Positions 35,581 to 47,811 of a stretch of DNA of 64,000 nucleotides are shown in pieces; the stretch's first letter is position 1, and each line of letters opens with the position of its first letter. The stretch comes from Owenia fusiformis (Eukaryota; Annelida; Polychaeta; Sabellida; Oweniidae): positions 35,674,867-35,738,866 of the forward strand of contig CAIIXF020000008.1 of assembly GCA_903813345.2 (NCBI GenBank), given 5' to 3'. The position numbers and the translations under genes are program-made. A model generated the notes under the pieces. It ran no database searches. It saw nothing but the letters and a program-made list of their open reading frames with translations, and was not told the origin of the DNA.

Positions 35581-37471
35581 ATTTGTGCAGAGTGTGTAAA
35601 ATGAGAGGGAGGGGAAGTTTAAAAAAACAACAAAAAGATTTCATTGTTTCATGAAGATTCATTCTAGTGTGTACATTCTTATGATTATTATATATCCAAG
35701 AACATTTTTGAAACTGCTTATGATGGCGTTCATTTTGAAGACATCAAAAATGTATAGTTAAACCAGTATATCTGAATATAAACACTTTCTCTTTATACAA
35801 ATTTCATTACCTCCCATTGGCTGACATATTAAGACACCTTGAAATGTGAACATCAGCTAATTTGAACACCCAGTGGTATTCAGATTAGACAGGTTTTCCT
35901 GCACATATAGAACCACACAAACACTTCATGTATCTTAATTTTCCGTGATATGGTAGATGCAGTGAATGTATGTTGAATGATGTAATAATATAGACCCATA
36001 CACAGCGTTCTCCACAGAATTTTTTCTAAAGTGGGTGCAAATTTTCATTTCCACAATTCAGACCAAAATTGGCCAAATGCCCATTTTTCATGATTTTTCT
36101 AATTTTCAAGTGGATGCAAATGGATTCTCAGATGGGTTACAGGCCTCTCACCAGGAAATATTTAGGGTGTGGTGCTAACATCTTCAGAATAACCATTCAA
36201 TCATGATAAATCATATTTATGTTATGTTTTATCCTTTTTACATGCTATTATTGTATATCCAGTCAAGTTTAGACTGTGGAAACAGTCATGATTTGCCAAT
36301 AGGGTGTGGAGGGAGCTAAATAGAGTGTGGTGCTGCGCCACAGTCTAAAAGCCTGGCAAGAGCCCTGGGTTATCATCAAAATCTCAGGTGGATGCTGAGC
36401 CCACTTGTTTTAATGCTGGGGAGATAACTCAGATACACTAATTTTACCAATATATACACTGTACCACCACGAACCATACCACGCTACCAAACATAGCTAA
36501 AGCCAGTTAACACAGGTATAATTTATTGACCATATGACCAGAGATCACAATAGACGTTCCCCATTCTCCCTTCGCAAATTTCCAAAAGAGGTGCCAAAAA
36601 ATATGTAAAGGTATTTCGCAGTTATGGCGAATTCCTTTTTTTACGGTTTACTCACCAAACAACTTCATAAATGTTGAATTTGAACGACTTTTCAGAAGAA
36701 AACTTTTTCGGAAAAGTAGATTTCTGGTCACTCATGACGCGACATATATTAATTTTACACACTATGCTATTTCACAGTAGAACTCTATCAGTATTGTGGC
36801 GCGTCATCATGTATCTGTATATTCACTCCAGGGTAGTTATGTCCTTCAAAAATGCCATAAAAATGCCTAACAATCTTAAACGCAAATTCCATGAGTATTT
36901 TTTAAAAGGAAAACAGTCATTAGAAGTGTTTAATTTTTTTTCGGTCAAAATGGCTAATTCATATTTTGGTTGGCTAAACATTTTTTGGAAGAATTAGGCA
37001 CAATGGTTAAGAAGTTTTTTCAACTATCGTGATCTCTGCATATGACGCAGGCTCAGCAGACACACATTGGTAAATCTACTGTGAATATCAGCCAGAGTAA
37101 ATAATTGGACATTTTGATTTCATGTTAAATGAACCTCTTTAAGTGTAAGCGAATCACCTACCAAATGAAACACTTATTTATTTATCTAAAATTGCTAACA
37201 TGAAGTGGCTTACATAAGGTTTAATTATCCTATGCCAAGTAGAGTTTTGGGGAGATAAGTTGGTGAGATATATCCCGTATCCTGATTTTGAGGTTTCCAT
37301 ATCCAGAACCTCCATATCTCCCGCCATATCTCCCGCTTCGGTGCATATCTTCCCGCTTCCGGTGCATATCTTCCCGCTTCCGGTAATGCAATAAAATGAC
37401 TTGATTTTTTATTTTTACACCTTGTACTATTGAAATGGCCATATGCCCCTGAAAACTCTACTTGGTATAGG
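35581..37471. other. Cyclin K intron 3, distal part, with dispersed repeats
   Basis: 35759-35905 is a relic with agttaaaccagtatatctg and attagacaggttttcctgca. 36006-36426 is a copy of the cacccacttg / ctggggagat family containing a further insert. About 37230-37390 has a short tandem tcttcccgcttccggtgca. The ORF at 36671-36997 has no recognisable product. Confidence 0.5.
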
Positions 37472-37628
37472 ATAATGCAGTTATGTACGGCCGGTTTGGA
37501 TATGGGGTTCATCCCTCGTGAGATATGCACATCTACCTTCGGTCCCTACGGTCCCTCAGGTAGATATGCATATCTCCCTCTAGATAAACCCCATATCCAA
37601 AACCTCCCAGTACATAACCCTTATCTAT
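37472..37628. mobile_element. 155-bp hairpin MITE near cyclin K exon 3
   Basis: Left arm gttatgtacggccggtttgg / atatggggttcatcc and right arm ggatatggggtttatct (reversed) with gggttatgtact pair along most of their length. It ends about 25 bp from the cyclin K exon-3 donor. Confidence 0.65.
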
Positions 37629-37652
37629 ACAGGGGTATGAAAATATACTTAC

Positions 37653-37734
37653 ATATCTATGGAACTCCTTGAATGAGTGAAACATATAGAATCTGTGAAA
37701 GAACACAACCCCTGTGGCACATGTGTCATAGCGT
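37653..37734 (-). CDS. CCNK: Cyclin K exon 3
   Basis: Minus strand, acceptor ctcttgtcag to donor GTAAGT. It reads [18 protein letters not shown], then HSFKEFHRY. Family: [27 protein letters not shown]. 82 nt, phase 2 in and phase 0 out. The next exon is 29.6 kb away at 8024. Confidence 0.96.
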
Positions 37735-38677
37735 CTGACAAGAGTAAAGGAATCACAAATATGAAAAAACAAACATGAAAGACATATATATGACAAGGCA
37801 TATAACATATAAGATTTTATGATTTCATCATTTTAATGTCTCTTGTGCCTGGTTTTGAAAGCCATTTGTAGAACATGAGACAATGTTCATACTTAATCTT
37901 ATACAAAATATGTAATATGTTATCATTATCACCCATTTTTCTTTGTTTTAATATCTATGAAATAAACACATCCACAAATTGTAATTGTAATTTTGTTTCT
38001 CAATCTAATAATGTGTTTTATAATGTGGTTTGAAATGATAGACTCTTTGGAAAAGAACATTTATTATTGTTTAACACCTTGATTATGGATTGAAGTTAAA
38101 ATCGATACTTTGCCACTATGTAATGTCGCCTGCTTATGTTTTTAATTCAACAATGGCATATACTTGTTCATGTATTATTCTATACGAAATAAATTGAAAA
38201 AAAAATCTGTGAAAGAAAAAAAAACAGCCCAAAAGCTTGCATACTTTTTTGAAATAATAGATATTTCAATCAATATACTTACAGAGAAATCAATAGAAGA
38301 ATAAAAAATTACTATTATGGAAAAACTATAATTCAGAGTGTAATATGTTCCCACATTTAAATGAATTTGTATTAATAAACAAAACAGGCTTCCATTGAAT
38401 TTTATAAGAAGGGTAGTACTGACTGACATTGTCATTGCATCTGCTGATTCATTTTGTCTGTAAATTAGCTATGAAAAAGTGTATTACATACATGTGAAAA
38501 TCTTGAAATTTCTTATTAAAATAACCTGCTCCACCCCACTGACCAAATTAGGCAATGACATCCCATGACATCAAGGCATATAAATGAAACCGAACCAATT
38601 TCTAGTAGTTGATGAAACTAGTAGTTGAAATCACTAGTTGACATAAATATAATGTAATTTTATATATATAAGGATAC

Positions 38678-38829
38678 AATCCCATCTTTGTGCCAGTGTC
38701 GATAATGAATCGCGCACCCTCTCTACGATATCGTGCCTCTGTATCAGGGTCGAGGCCATCTCTGTATGAGGGTGTATTTAGCAGATCTGCTTTGTCATAG
38801 TACCAGCAAGGCATTATCAACACCCTCAC
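38678..38829 (-). CDS. CCNK: Cyclin K exon 2 with probable start codon
   Basis: Minus strand, acceptor catgtttcag to donor GTATCC. The reading includes [16 protein letters not shown], then [17 protein letters not shown] and [10 protein letters not shown], matching cyclin K ([33 protein letters not shown]). The ATG at 38814-38812 is the likely start. The vertebrate protein has about 20 extra residues before PCWYW, which I do not find here. The donor is weak (GTATCC) but phase 2 joins exon 3 exactly. Confidence 0.93.
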
Positions 38830-39128
38830 CTGAAACATGAAATTAATTTGATTATGCAGCAGCTCTAACATTTTCATGAATTCTATATCGTCATTTATGA
38901 TTTGTAGGTGGGTAGCGGAAGTGAAAGACCATGTCGAAGATTTTTGCACTTTGAATCATTAATAACTTTACCAGTTTATATCATATTGTGATTCTTTTGG
39001 GAGGTATTGTATTTGATATTGCAAGGAATAGATTGATACTTGGTAGGTCAATTATACATGTTCCTTGTAATTTTGTCACCCCCTATAGATCTGATTCTGC
39101 CTTTAAATACACCCTGCCAATAAACTCT

Positions 39129-39576
39129 GTTAAGCCCAGTATACACCATTGGGGCAAGTTGGGACCTCCATAGGCTTAACATTACGTGGGACATAGTGGG
39201 ACTTCTTGGGATTTTGCCCCATGCAGATTTTGCCCCATCTTGCCCCATCGAGTCCCATGAGGTCCCACGTAGGACTCCGTGGGATTCGATGGGGCAAGTT
39301 GGGACAAAATCAAACAGAGTCCTATCTTGCCCCATTGAGAATGAACATGTTCATTCTTTCCATCATAATGGGATTTTTGATCATATGACGTGTTGTGTGA
39401 AACCCAACATATACCAATGGGGCACGGTGGGATTTGGTAGGATTTGATGGGACTCCATGTGGCTCGATGGGGCAAAGTCATCAAGGTCCAATGGGACTTT
39501 GTGGGATTTGATGGGGCAAGTTGGGATTCTATGGGGCAAATGGGATTTTGCCCCATTGGTGTATTAACTGGGCTTT
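39129..39576. mobile_element. MITE with internal tggggcaagttggga repeats
   Basis: Ends taagcccagtatacaccat and ttggtgtattaactgggctt form the TIR. The interior consists largely of reiterated tggggcaa / tgggatt motifs on both strands, which produces spurious long open frames. In cyclin K intron 1. Confidence 0.75.
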
Positions 39577-40206
39577 AGAAGGAATATTTGAACATTTTCA
39601 GAAAAATAAATTTTTAGACTGATGAGGAGCATGAAAAAATAAGGCTTGAATAGAGCCTAGGCCACCGGCCCAGGAAGAAGATTGAATCCCCCAATCCCCC
39701 TCACTATGTACTAGGCAAGGTAGAGAATAGACATTCTTGTATCGCAGAAATCTAAGCCTCTACTCTAATTGATCATATCTCGATCCATCACTGAGTATTG
39801 TCATGCATTATTTTTTTGTCCCAATGAAAGGCAAGACATATAATTCGTATTTATTGTAATTATAAGAGAACGAAATTTTGGATTTCAAGAAAATAGTCTT
39901 ACCTTTCTATTAGGATGGGTTCAGGTGCCAAAAATAACTGATTCGTGGATATATTTCATTTTGAAAATTGGAAGTAAGAATATTTTTTGGAGGCCATGTT
40001 TTTTTACGGTCATATAGGAAATAGATTATCTAAATGAAAACTGGATTTACATCATTAATCCTGATTTTGGCTTAGAATGTTTACCTAAATATGTATTTAA
40101 ATATTATTAGCATGATTATTGACTATTTTTTTATTAATATTATGCAGTGATTCGACTGTTTTCTAAAATTCATGACAGCTTAAAAATTACATGCTTTGTT
40201 AAACTT

Positions 40207-40268
40207 GGCCCTGTGGCCTAATGGATAAAGGTGATGGACTTCTCGTGTTTCAAATCCCGGTCGAGCCC
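40207..40268 (+). pseudogene. Degenerate tRNA-Arg-like sequence
   Basis: ggccctgtggcctaatggat matches the 5' half and A box of arginine tRNAs, and caaatcccggtcgagccc resembles a T-arm. The variable region and anticodon stem do not pair and it is about 10 nt short. A tRNA-derived pseudogene or SINE head, not a working gene. Confidence 0.45.
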
Positions 40269-40740
40269 AAGATTTTTTCTTTTTTATTTATCTCTGGGCC
40301 ACAATATTTTTTAAAATCTTTTTTTATACAACATATTGTCATATCTATTGCTTTCTGAGGTTTTAGATTATGGATACATTGTCTGTGTGTTACTTTAATC
40401 AGCATAATTATGCAAACAACATTGGAAAATGTGACGAAAAAAGCCAGCACCTTTGAAACACTCTAATGTTTCAGAAAAACAAGATTTCTGGCACAAAATC
40501 ATTCAACCTTGTCACTATTAGAATATAGTCCGGAGTAGGGATACTAGCGGTTACCATTGGTTATTTGATTTTCTGTATTAAAAAGCTTTTTCTCCTTTTC
40601 TGTCCCGTTGGAGCGCCATCTAGTGTTTGATAAATGAATCAAGGTTTATTCTCGATAGGGTAAGTACTAATCTATCAGGAAACATTTACAAGTTTGGTTA
40701 GAAACAGAATTTTTAGAGACGGCGGAGTGATTTTTGAGAC

Positions 40741-41751
40741 TACAGTAAAACCTGTCTTAATGAACACCTCTCTCTAGTGAACACCTGTCCCTAGTGGACA
40801 CCCTTCCTACGCACATAGTCCACTGACTTCTGTATAAATTACCCTCTCTCTAGTGAACACCTACCCACAGTGAACGTTTTTTCTTGGCAAAAAAATGTTC
40901 ACTATACACAAGTTTTACTATTTTTTTCAAGGCCTGTCTGCGTTGCTAACATACTAAATATAAGAGTTAGCTGACGTTTGGGAGTCTGACTTACCTTCTA
41001 AAGGTTAGAACCCGAATCTTAATGAAACCATATCACCTTTGTTCCGTCAACCATGGAGCATTTGCCACAACATCCAAGAGGTAAATCATGGATCGAGAAA
41101 ATGAATGATTTCCTTGTAAGTTCCGGAAGTTTCAATACGAAAAATTACCGAACATATGTGAAAACCGAATATTTGTTCGTTGTTTTCACGATTTACAGGT
41201 TCGTTTGTTCTTCAATGTTTTGGTCTAAATTATAAAGCATCACCAACAGGTCTTTCTCTATTAATCGACTAATACAGCAGACGGCTCATATTTCAACGTA
41301 GCATTTCATTCAGACCAATAGTGGGAGTGTAGATCATGCAGTTTCGTTCGTTGCGTACTTCACTTGAAATTGGTAATTTTTAATATTGACTACTTCACTT
41401 AGCTTGGCGGATGTAGAACGTTGCTTAATATTCTTTTAATTTTCACACCAGACATGCTTGGTTGACACGTCAACAAAGTAAAGTTCAAGGGTCAATGCGT
41501 TATTTCGTGATAACTACAACGCCTTCCCGGAAGTCAACATTGATGAAAAATGAAAAAGTCGGAAAAGCATTTACGCTAATTTCTATCAAATGCTATGTTT
41601 ATGCATCATCATCGACGCAACAAAGGTGATATAGTTTCATTAAGATTCGGGTTCTAACCTTTAGAAGGTAAGTCAGACTCCCAAACGTCAGCTAACTCTT
41701 ATATTTAGCATGTTAGCGACGCAGACAGGCCTTGAAAAAAATAGTACTGTA
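40741..41751. mobile_element. TACAGTAAAACCTG element split by a nested MITE
   Basis: Starts tacagtaaaacctgtcttaa, with repeated tagtgaacacct inside. Its right end caagttttac...ctgta is interrupted at 40918 by another MITE with TA duplication. Confidence 0.7.
40918..41744. mobile_element. 827-bp TA-flanked MITE, ctatttttttcaaggcc family
   Basis: About 125-bp inverted ends (ctatttttttcaaggcctg, gctgacgtttgggagtctga, gttagaacccgaatctt) with TA on each side. Shares nearly all its sequence with the nest at 43329-46677, where it is the outer shell. Confidence 0.9.
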
Positions 41752-42069
41752 TGTAGAGCAGAATAATTTTCTGAAACCGGTAGCTTTACAGTGGGAGCTC
41801 TCTCCAGATTCAGTTATCTCAAAAAATGGTTTGGTCACCGTATGCTATGCTTATTTTGTAACAGCAAGCTAGACAAGACTCCAATGAACACTGGGCACTG
41901 TTTCGCTGAGCTAGATCTGTGCCTATGAATATATTATGAAATGAAACGTTATAATGATTTTCAATGGGATTTTTACTGCAATCTTGACCCAAATCAAAAA
42001 ATTATATGAAAAATTATCAAAATAAAAAATTCTGGAGAATAAATCAACGAAATCCGTCTAATAGAGCGT

Positions 42070-42749
42070 TAGGGGAAGTGGTCCTAATTATCGCACGGTC
42101 CTAATTATCGCACGATTGTCCTAAATAGCTAAAATATGCACCCACCATCTTTTAAACCAGTGTTACGAAAAACAGTTCAACACCATTACTCCCAATCTTA
42201 ATGATTTATTCATATATTTAGAAATATCTCTTCATTTTTTAAGAATTGTTAACTTCCGCCATTGTCATAAATGCTTTTGCGCAAGAAGTGAAATTCGTCT
42301 GACAAATTTTGACCCCCTATGTCTATGTCTATGTCAATAATCTGCAAAAGGCTAATAAGCCCATATAAAGCAGATATATAATTTAACCCCCTCCAAATAA
42401 AGACAGAAAAGTAAGTGTATAATGTATATTTTGTTGATATTTTACACTAAAACTGATAGAAAAATGATTACAGCATATGTATGTATCTGTTATAAACAGA
42501 GAAATGTATACAGTATCGTGAAATGACATCTGAAACATAACTGTGCGATAATTAGGACCACCGCACATGCGAGTCTAAGGGGTCTTAAAGTGTTAGCGTT
42601 CGGAGATTGAGAAATGTCAAACACTACTTAGATTTTAGAGGAAAGGTTGATCTTTCGTCTCATATTCTCAAAGTAAGTTGAAGTTATCATATTTGAAATC
42701 GTCAGTAGTTTCCCTGAGTACCCGTGCGATGATAGGACGACTTCCCCTA
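42070..42749. mobile_element. 680-bp TA-flanked MITE, taggggaagtggtcc family
   Basis: Ends taggggaagtggtcctaatt and aggacgacttccccta with internal copies of ctaattatcgcacg and gtgcgataattagga. No coding content. Confidence 0.8.
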
Positions 42750-42830
42750 TATTAATTTTTTAGGTGATTGTATTAAATTGTTAGATATTCACTCTGCTAA
42801 AACAATGAAAAATAACTTATTCCGACTTAC

Positions 42831-43000
42831 CTTCACGACAATAAGGAGAAACTTTGGTAAATTTTGAAAGTGAAGGTTCACGTTTCCTGATCCACCATGT
42901 TTATCTACACAAAAACCGATGACGTAGAGGAGAATTCAGTAACTAATTTTCACATATTAGTAATTTGAAATGTAGTTGAGCAAATAAAATAGTCTATCAA
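42831..43000 (-). other. CCNK: Probable cyclin K 5'UTR exon with a short upstream ORF
   Basis: A strong minus-strand donor (gtgaag/GTAAGT, junction at 42831/42830) closes a region that would be the first exon of cyclin K. It contains an ATG reading MVDQET then stop, so it is non-coding for cyclin K and would be a uORF. The right boundary (transcription start) is not determined; 43000 is a guess. Confidence 0.5.
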
Positions 43001-43220
43001 TATATAAAGTGATTTTTTAATATTAATTCAGATGTTATGCCAACACATGAATGAGTTTATTTTTGATTTTATGCTTATGAAAAATCTAAAATATTTGTAC
43101 AAAGCTCCCCATTTTCGCGCAATAAATTTACCGCGAAATTTTCCTGGCACCAAGTTTACTAAATACTTTCACGTTTCCTCCATTTATTGAACAACGTAGG
43201 CGAACTTTTGCAGAATCAAT
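43000..43220. promoter_or_regulatory. Candidate bidirectional promoter of CCNK and NAA40
   Basis: The two genes diverge from here with about 390 bp between the cyclin K first donor and the NAA40 ATG. The segment has ttttcgcgc and accgcgaaatt, like E2F-type sites, rare CpGs in an otherwise CpG-poor area, and a CRE-like gatgacgtag at about 42919. No TATA box obvious. It is flanked by, but free of, recognisable transposons. Confidence 0.5.
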
Positions 43221-43226
43221 ATGGGG
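43221..43226 (+). CDS. NAA40: NAA40 exon 1 (Met-Gly)
   Basis: ATGGGG followed directly by the donor GTGAGT. Vertebrate NAA40 also begins MGRKS; exon 2 here starts RKSAKGKE in phase 0, so the junction restores the family's N-terminus (a myristoylation-like MG start). Only six coding bases, but position, phase and promoter context agree. Confidence 0.75.
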
Positions 43227-43401
43227 GTGAGTTGGATATATTTTTTTATCTTGTAGGAAAAGGATCAGAAAGTCCAATGTAAGATTAGAACAAGATCTTG
43301 TAAGTAAATTCGAATGTCACTCAACCTACTATTTTTTTCATGGCCTGAGTTCGTCGCTAACATGCTAAATATAAGATTTAGCTGACGTTTGGGAGTCTGA
43401 C

Positions 43402-44232
43402 CATAGGCTAAGGGTTAAGTAATAGTAAGCTGTATATAGAAGAGACAGGTGAACAACTAGGATTTAGGCCACTTGTTAACATGGCGATTTTAACATTATT
43501 TGTGTACAATTTTCAAAAAACAATGCAGAGTTGATCCAAAATTGATAGTTCTCAATTCTTACCTATGAATCAACCACATTCAAGTGATATAGAGTGAATA
43601 AAGCCGTCTTGAGGCGAGATATTCTGAAAACCTACAATTGGCTGGCAAGTTACCCGGATTTCCGTGTTGAATCATGAATGGAAGTTTGAAACAAGGAATT
43701 TGATTGGTTCCTGCTAACCGCCGCCAGTGACACCTATCTGGTTCTCTAAAATGTAATTTATTTTCTAGAAATAACAATCAATTAAAGTGTACAAAACTAT
43801 AAAAGGTTTACTTAATAATTATTTATCAAAACATCTGATTCATATAATATCTTTTTAAACCCAATTTAAATGGTGAAATTAAAATTTTTCTTGGAATTTT
43901 AAACTTCTAATTACAACCAATCAAATCAATCGTTACAAGATTCAATCTTTCCATGTGTCCGGAAGTTTCAACTTGCCGGGCAATTGCAGGTTCGTACAGT
44001 TGGTGTTTTTTTATGCTGTCTTATCGAAGAGTTAGGATATAGATTTGAAATATTCAACAATCTACGTTTCGAAAACACTTTGGACAAGATTCTTGGGAGA
44101 TTTGGTGGTACGACTCGATACCAGTAAGGAGAACTCGTACCAAGACGGCAAGTTTTTGAAAAAATTTTCAATCCTAATTGTTTACCTGTCTCTTCTATAT
44201 ACAGCTTACTATTACTTAACCCTTAGCCTATG
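43402..44232. mobile_element. 831-bp element with 8-bp duplication (hAT-like)
   Basis: Perfect terminal repeat cataggctaagggttaag with its complement at the right end (at least 40 bp). Flanked by agtctgac at 43394-43401 and 44233-44240. An 8-bp target duplication suggests hAT or P type. No transposase. Confidence 0.88.
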
Positions 44233-44320
44233 AGTCTGACTTACCTTCTAAAGGTTAGAACCCGAATCTTAATGAAACCATATCACCTTTGTTGCGTTGA
44301 TGATGATGCATAAACACAGC

Positions 44321-44532
44321 TACAGGCCCGTAGCCAGGATTTGGCAAGGGGGTTCAGTTTTCAAAAATTTCCAGGGGGGGGTTCACATTTGACAATTTTG
44401 GCCCAAATATGGCTAAAATCACAAGAGAAGTGCTCAAAATGGTGAAAAACTGCATGATTTTGAAAGAATTTTTGGCCAGGGGGGGGGTTCGCCCGAACCC
44501 TGCGAACCCCCCCTGGCTACGGGCGGGCCTGT
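44321..44532. mobile_element. 212-bp insert, acaggcccgtagcc family
   Basis: Ends acaggcccgtagccagg and cctggctacgggcgggcctgt; short flanking cagc duplication. Interior ccaggggggggttcacattt and ttggcccaaa are shared with 18591-18764. Sits within the shell's otherwise continuous cataaacac...agcatttgatag. Confidence 0.8.
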
Positions 44533-45123
44533 CAGCATTTGATAGAAATTAGTGTAAATGCTTTTCCGACTTTTCATTTTTCATCAATGTTGACTTCCGG
44601 GAAGGCGTTGTAGTTATCACGAAATAACGCATTGACCCTTGAACTTTACTTTGTTGACGTGTCAACCAAGCATGTCTGGTGTGAAAATTAAAAGAATATT
44701 AAGCAATGTTCTACATCCCCTAAGCTAAGTGAAGTAGCCAATATTTAAAATTACCAATTTCAAGTGAAGTACGCAACGAACGAAACTGCGTGATCTACAC
44801 TCCCACTATTGGTCTGAACGAAATGCTACGTAGAAATACTAGCCGTTTGCTGTATTAGTCGATTAATGGAGTAAGACCTGTTGGTGATGCTTTATAATTT
44901 AGACCAAAACATTGGAGAACAAACGAACCTGTAAATCGTGAAAACAACGAACAAATATTCGGTTTTCACATATGTTCGGTAATTTTTCGTATTGAAACTT
45001 CCGGAACTTCCAAGGAAATCATTATTTTCACGGTCCATGATTTACCTCTTGGATGTTGTGGCAAATGCTCCATGGTTGACGGAACAAAGGTGATATGGTT
45101 TCATTAAGATTGGGTTCTAACCT

Positions 45124-46582
45124 AGACTATATCCTATTTAGTCTGAATTATATTCAGACTATAAGGCACCTATGTTAAAGTTTGGTAATTCTAAATATTT
45201 GTTTACATAGGAAGTGCTATTCAAAATGGCCGATTGGGTAAAATTAATTTGCACATTTGTTACTTCAACTAGCTTTATTTCCACTTGACAATATGCTGTG
45301 TTACTTTTTATTGCATTTAATTGTACCTTACTATTTAATTGAAATTTTGTTATGCAGCGGTGGCGGTAGGCATATATTTTTGTGAGTCATCATGACTCAG
45401 GTAGTTTCAAAAAAGTGAGTCACAAGAAAAAAAGTTGAGTCAAAGCTATAAAAGTGTTTTTCTTGAGTAAAAATGCATACAAAATGTAGAAACCACATAC
45501 AAAATCTATTTTTTGATTTTGTGCATACCTTTTATTTTACTCTTATAGCACATTAACAACTAACAATTAATTAATTAGGCAATTGCAAGAAAAATGTCAC
45601 TATTAATCATCTGATTATCTGGTCCAGTGAGTCATGGGTGTGAATGGAGTGGGAGAGGAGTTTCTCCCTGTGTGTAGTTACACAAATTGGGGTCAAAGCG
45701 TTTCATGTTGAAATTCAACATTTTTGCAATCATTCCAAAGTCTAAAACGGCAATATAAGTCCGACCACTTGAGGGAGTTAATTGAAAATACTTGGTGAAA
45801 ACTTACGATAGATCGGTCACTGTGAGCACCATTGATAAACCTACTGCGCATTACATCTGCGCATGCTGATGAAGGGGACGGCTCAAGGAAACTTGCTAAC
45901 TTAGCGAAGGAATTTTGCGAACTTGCGAAGGAAACTAAAGGTTCGTAAATCTAGCGTGTGAACATTCAAGGGAAGATTTTATGCGGTAATTTAGATAAAT
46001 ATACGATCACTAAAATCCTTAGAAGGGAGTATGAAATTAATAAATTATTGTTCAATGTTATGTTCGTTTTATTGCATTTTTGATACGCCCCCTAGCAACG
46101 TGCTTCACGAGATAAACAAATCGAGGGATCGATCAATGTTTTCAAGTTTATCATTGAATCTGAATCACAGGGCTTTAAAAATTATATGAAATACCGAAAT
46201 GAGAAAATGATCGGTAGGAAGGAGGCTCGATTGCGCTGAACGAAATGTTAGATTTCCGGAATTAGCAAAATTATAAATTTGATCAATCACGTATTTTCAC
46301 GTATAGGGATCAATTTAACCAAGTACCAAGCGGGGATTTTGCATGTGAAACAAACGTGCGTCAGAAAGACTCGGTAGACAATGAATATTTGCGTCAGAGT
46401 TGCAAAAATGTGAGTAAAAAACGTAAAAAATTGCGTTAACGCCACCTCTGGTTATGTTTATTTTATTGAAGAAATGGTTCCTCCAATTGATAATTTTGTG
46501 CAAAAAATTTCACTGCAATTTCCACAGGAAAGTGGTATATCATAACAGACTGACTTCTAGTCAGTCTGTTGGATACATACTA
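45124..46582. mobile_element. 1.46-kb insert with 11-bp target duplication
   Basis: ggttctaacct occurs at 45113-45123 and again at 46583-46593, bounding the insert. Ends agactatatcc and ggatacatacta are weakly inverted. A further fragment starting agactatatcctctagtctg lies at 47099. No recognisable protein. Confidence 0.75.
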
Positions 46583-46677
46583 GGTTCTAACCTTTAGAAG
46601 GTAAGTCAGACTCCCAAACGTCAGCTATTTCTTATATTTAGCATGTTAGCAACGAACTCAGGCCATGAAAAAAATAG

Positions 46678-47069
46678 TAGAGTCCATTTCACTGCTTCAT
46701 TTCGTCAGTAGAACGGCAAAAATAAGAAATTGGGAGACCATTGTGCAATAATATATGGAAAAGTATATTCATAATGTACATGAATGACATTTGTATATTT
46801 CAGATTTTTTAGTTTTTTGTGCAATAAGCCTGTGCCGTCTTGTAATTTGAAGAATTTCAGCCATGTTAATCTTATTGAAAATAACATGGCAGAGGAACAT
46901 CCAAATATAAGAGGCCACACACTTTATAAGCCAAACTAGAAGCAATCCAAGATATACAAATATCATTCATGTACATTAATACACTGTATTATGAATATAC
47001 TTTTCCATATATTATTGCACAATTCCGTTGCCGTTCTACTGACGAAATGAAGCAGTGAAATGGACTCTA
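46678..47069. mobile_element. 392-bp TA-flanked MITE adjacent to the stack
   Basis: Arms of about 120 bp begin tagagtccatttcactgctt and end aagcagtgaaatggactcta; the internal part is also palindromic. It inserted into the TA left by the outer shell. A partial copy (tatattcatattgtacatga) occurs near 53330. Confidence 0.85.
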
Positions 47070-47811
47070 CCTGTACAGCATAAATATACAGTCAACAAGA
47101 CTATATCCTCTAGTCTGAAATTTTTTGAAATTTTGAATGAAAATTGTCAGGATAATTCATTCTGTTGAAAAAATAGTGTCAAACTAACTTTTTCTTATCC
47201 TATTCATATAGGCCTAGTGATCATACTAGGGTGAAGGGGTGTAATGTCGATACCATTTTGGGGGTAACTTCGACATGTGGGGTTACTTCAACACCTCTTA
47301 TTTCCGATCTAGGGGGAAGCCATGTTTTTTTCTCGCATGGATCGAGATCTCGCAAGATTTTCATTTTTCCAGAAATCAAACCTGGTGGAAAACGGAAATT
47401 CTACTATTAATGATGAAGTGTCAAAGTAGTTCAACAAGTTCAACCTAGTCTAGGCCTTATTTCTTATCTGACATATCTTGTGGCCTGCCCTAGGTTTAAC
47501 ATCCGTGCCTATTCAGCCCTTGATGCAAAAAAATTAATGGTGGCCTATGGCAGCTCATGGAATTCCATGTGCGTTTTATTAATAACTGATGGTGAGAATT
47601 TGCAACCAATGAAAGCATAGCACGGAAGTTAAACCCAATCACGGCAACAAGAACATTCAGATTAATAAATAAAAGCCATGGTATTGGGTTTAACTTGTCG
47701 AACTAGTGTCGAAGTTGCCCTGTCTCTTTTGTCAACATTACCCCACACATCGACATTACACACCTTTGCCCTACTGTAAGTTTGGTCAGTAGCTCAGAAT
47801 TTTGAAGCAAT

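Larger units (their letters stand above)
43329..46677. mobile_element. Nested transposon stack in NAA40 intron 1
   Basis: The outer shell is a copy of the 827-bp MITE seen at 40918-41744 (TIR ctatttttttcatggcctg, TA-flanked). It is interrupted three times, by 43402-44232, 44321-44532 and 45124-46582, each with its own ends. Deleting the three inserts restores a collinear, reverse-oriented copy of the shell. Confidence 0.88.

Noticed and set aside
39048-39556. Several overlapping open frames with WGKMGQN / CPIESQLAPS repeats
   Set aside because: They follow from the tggggcaa-type repeats inside a MITE.
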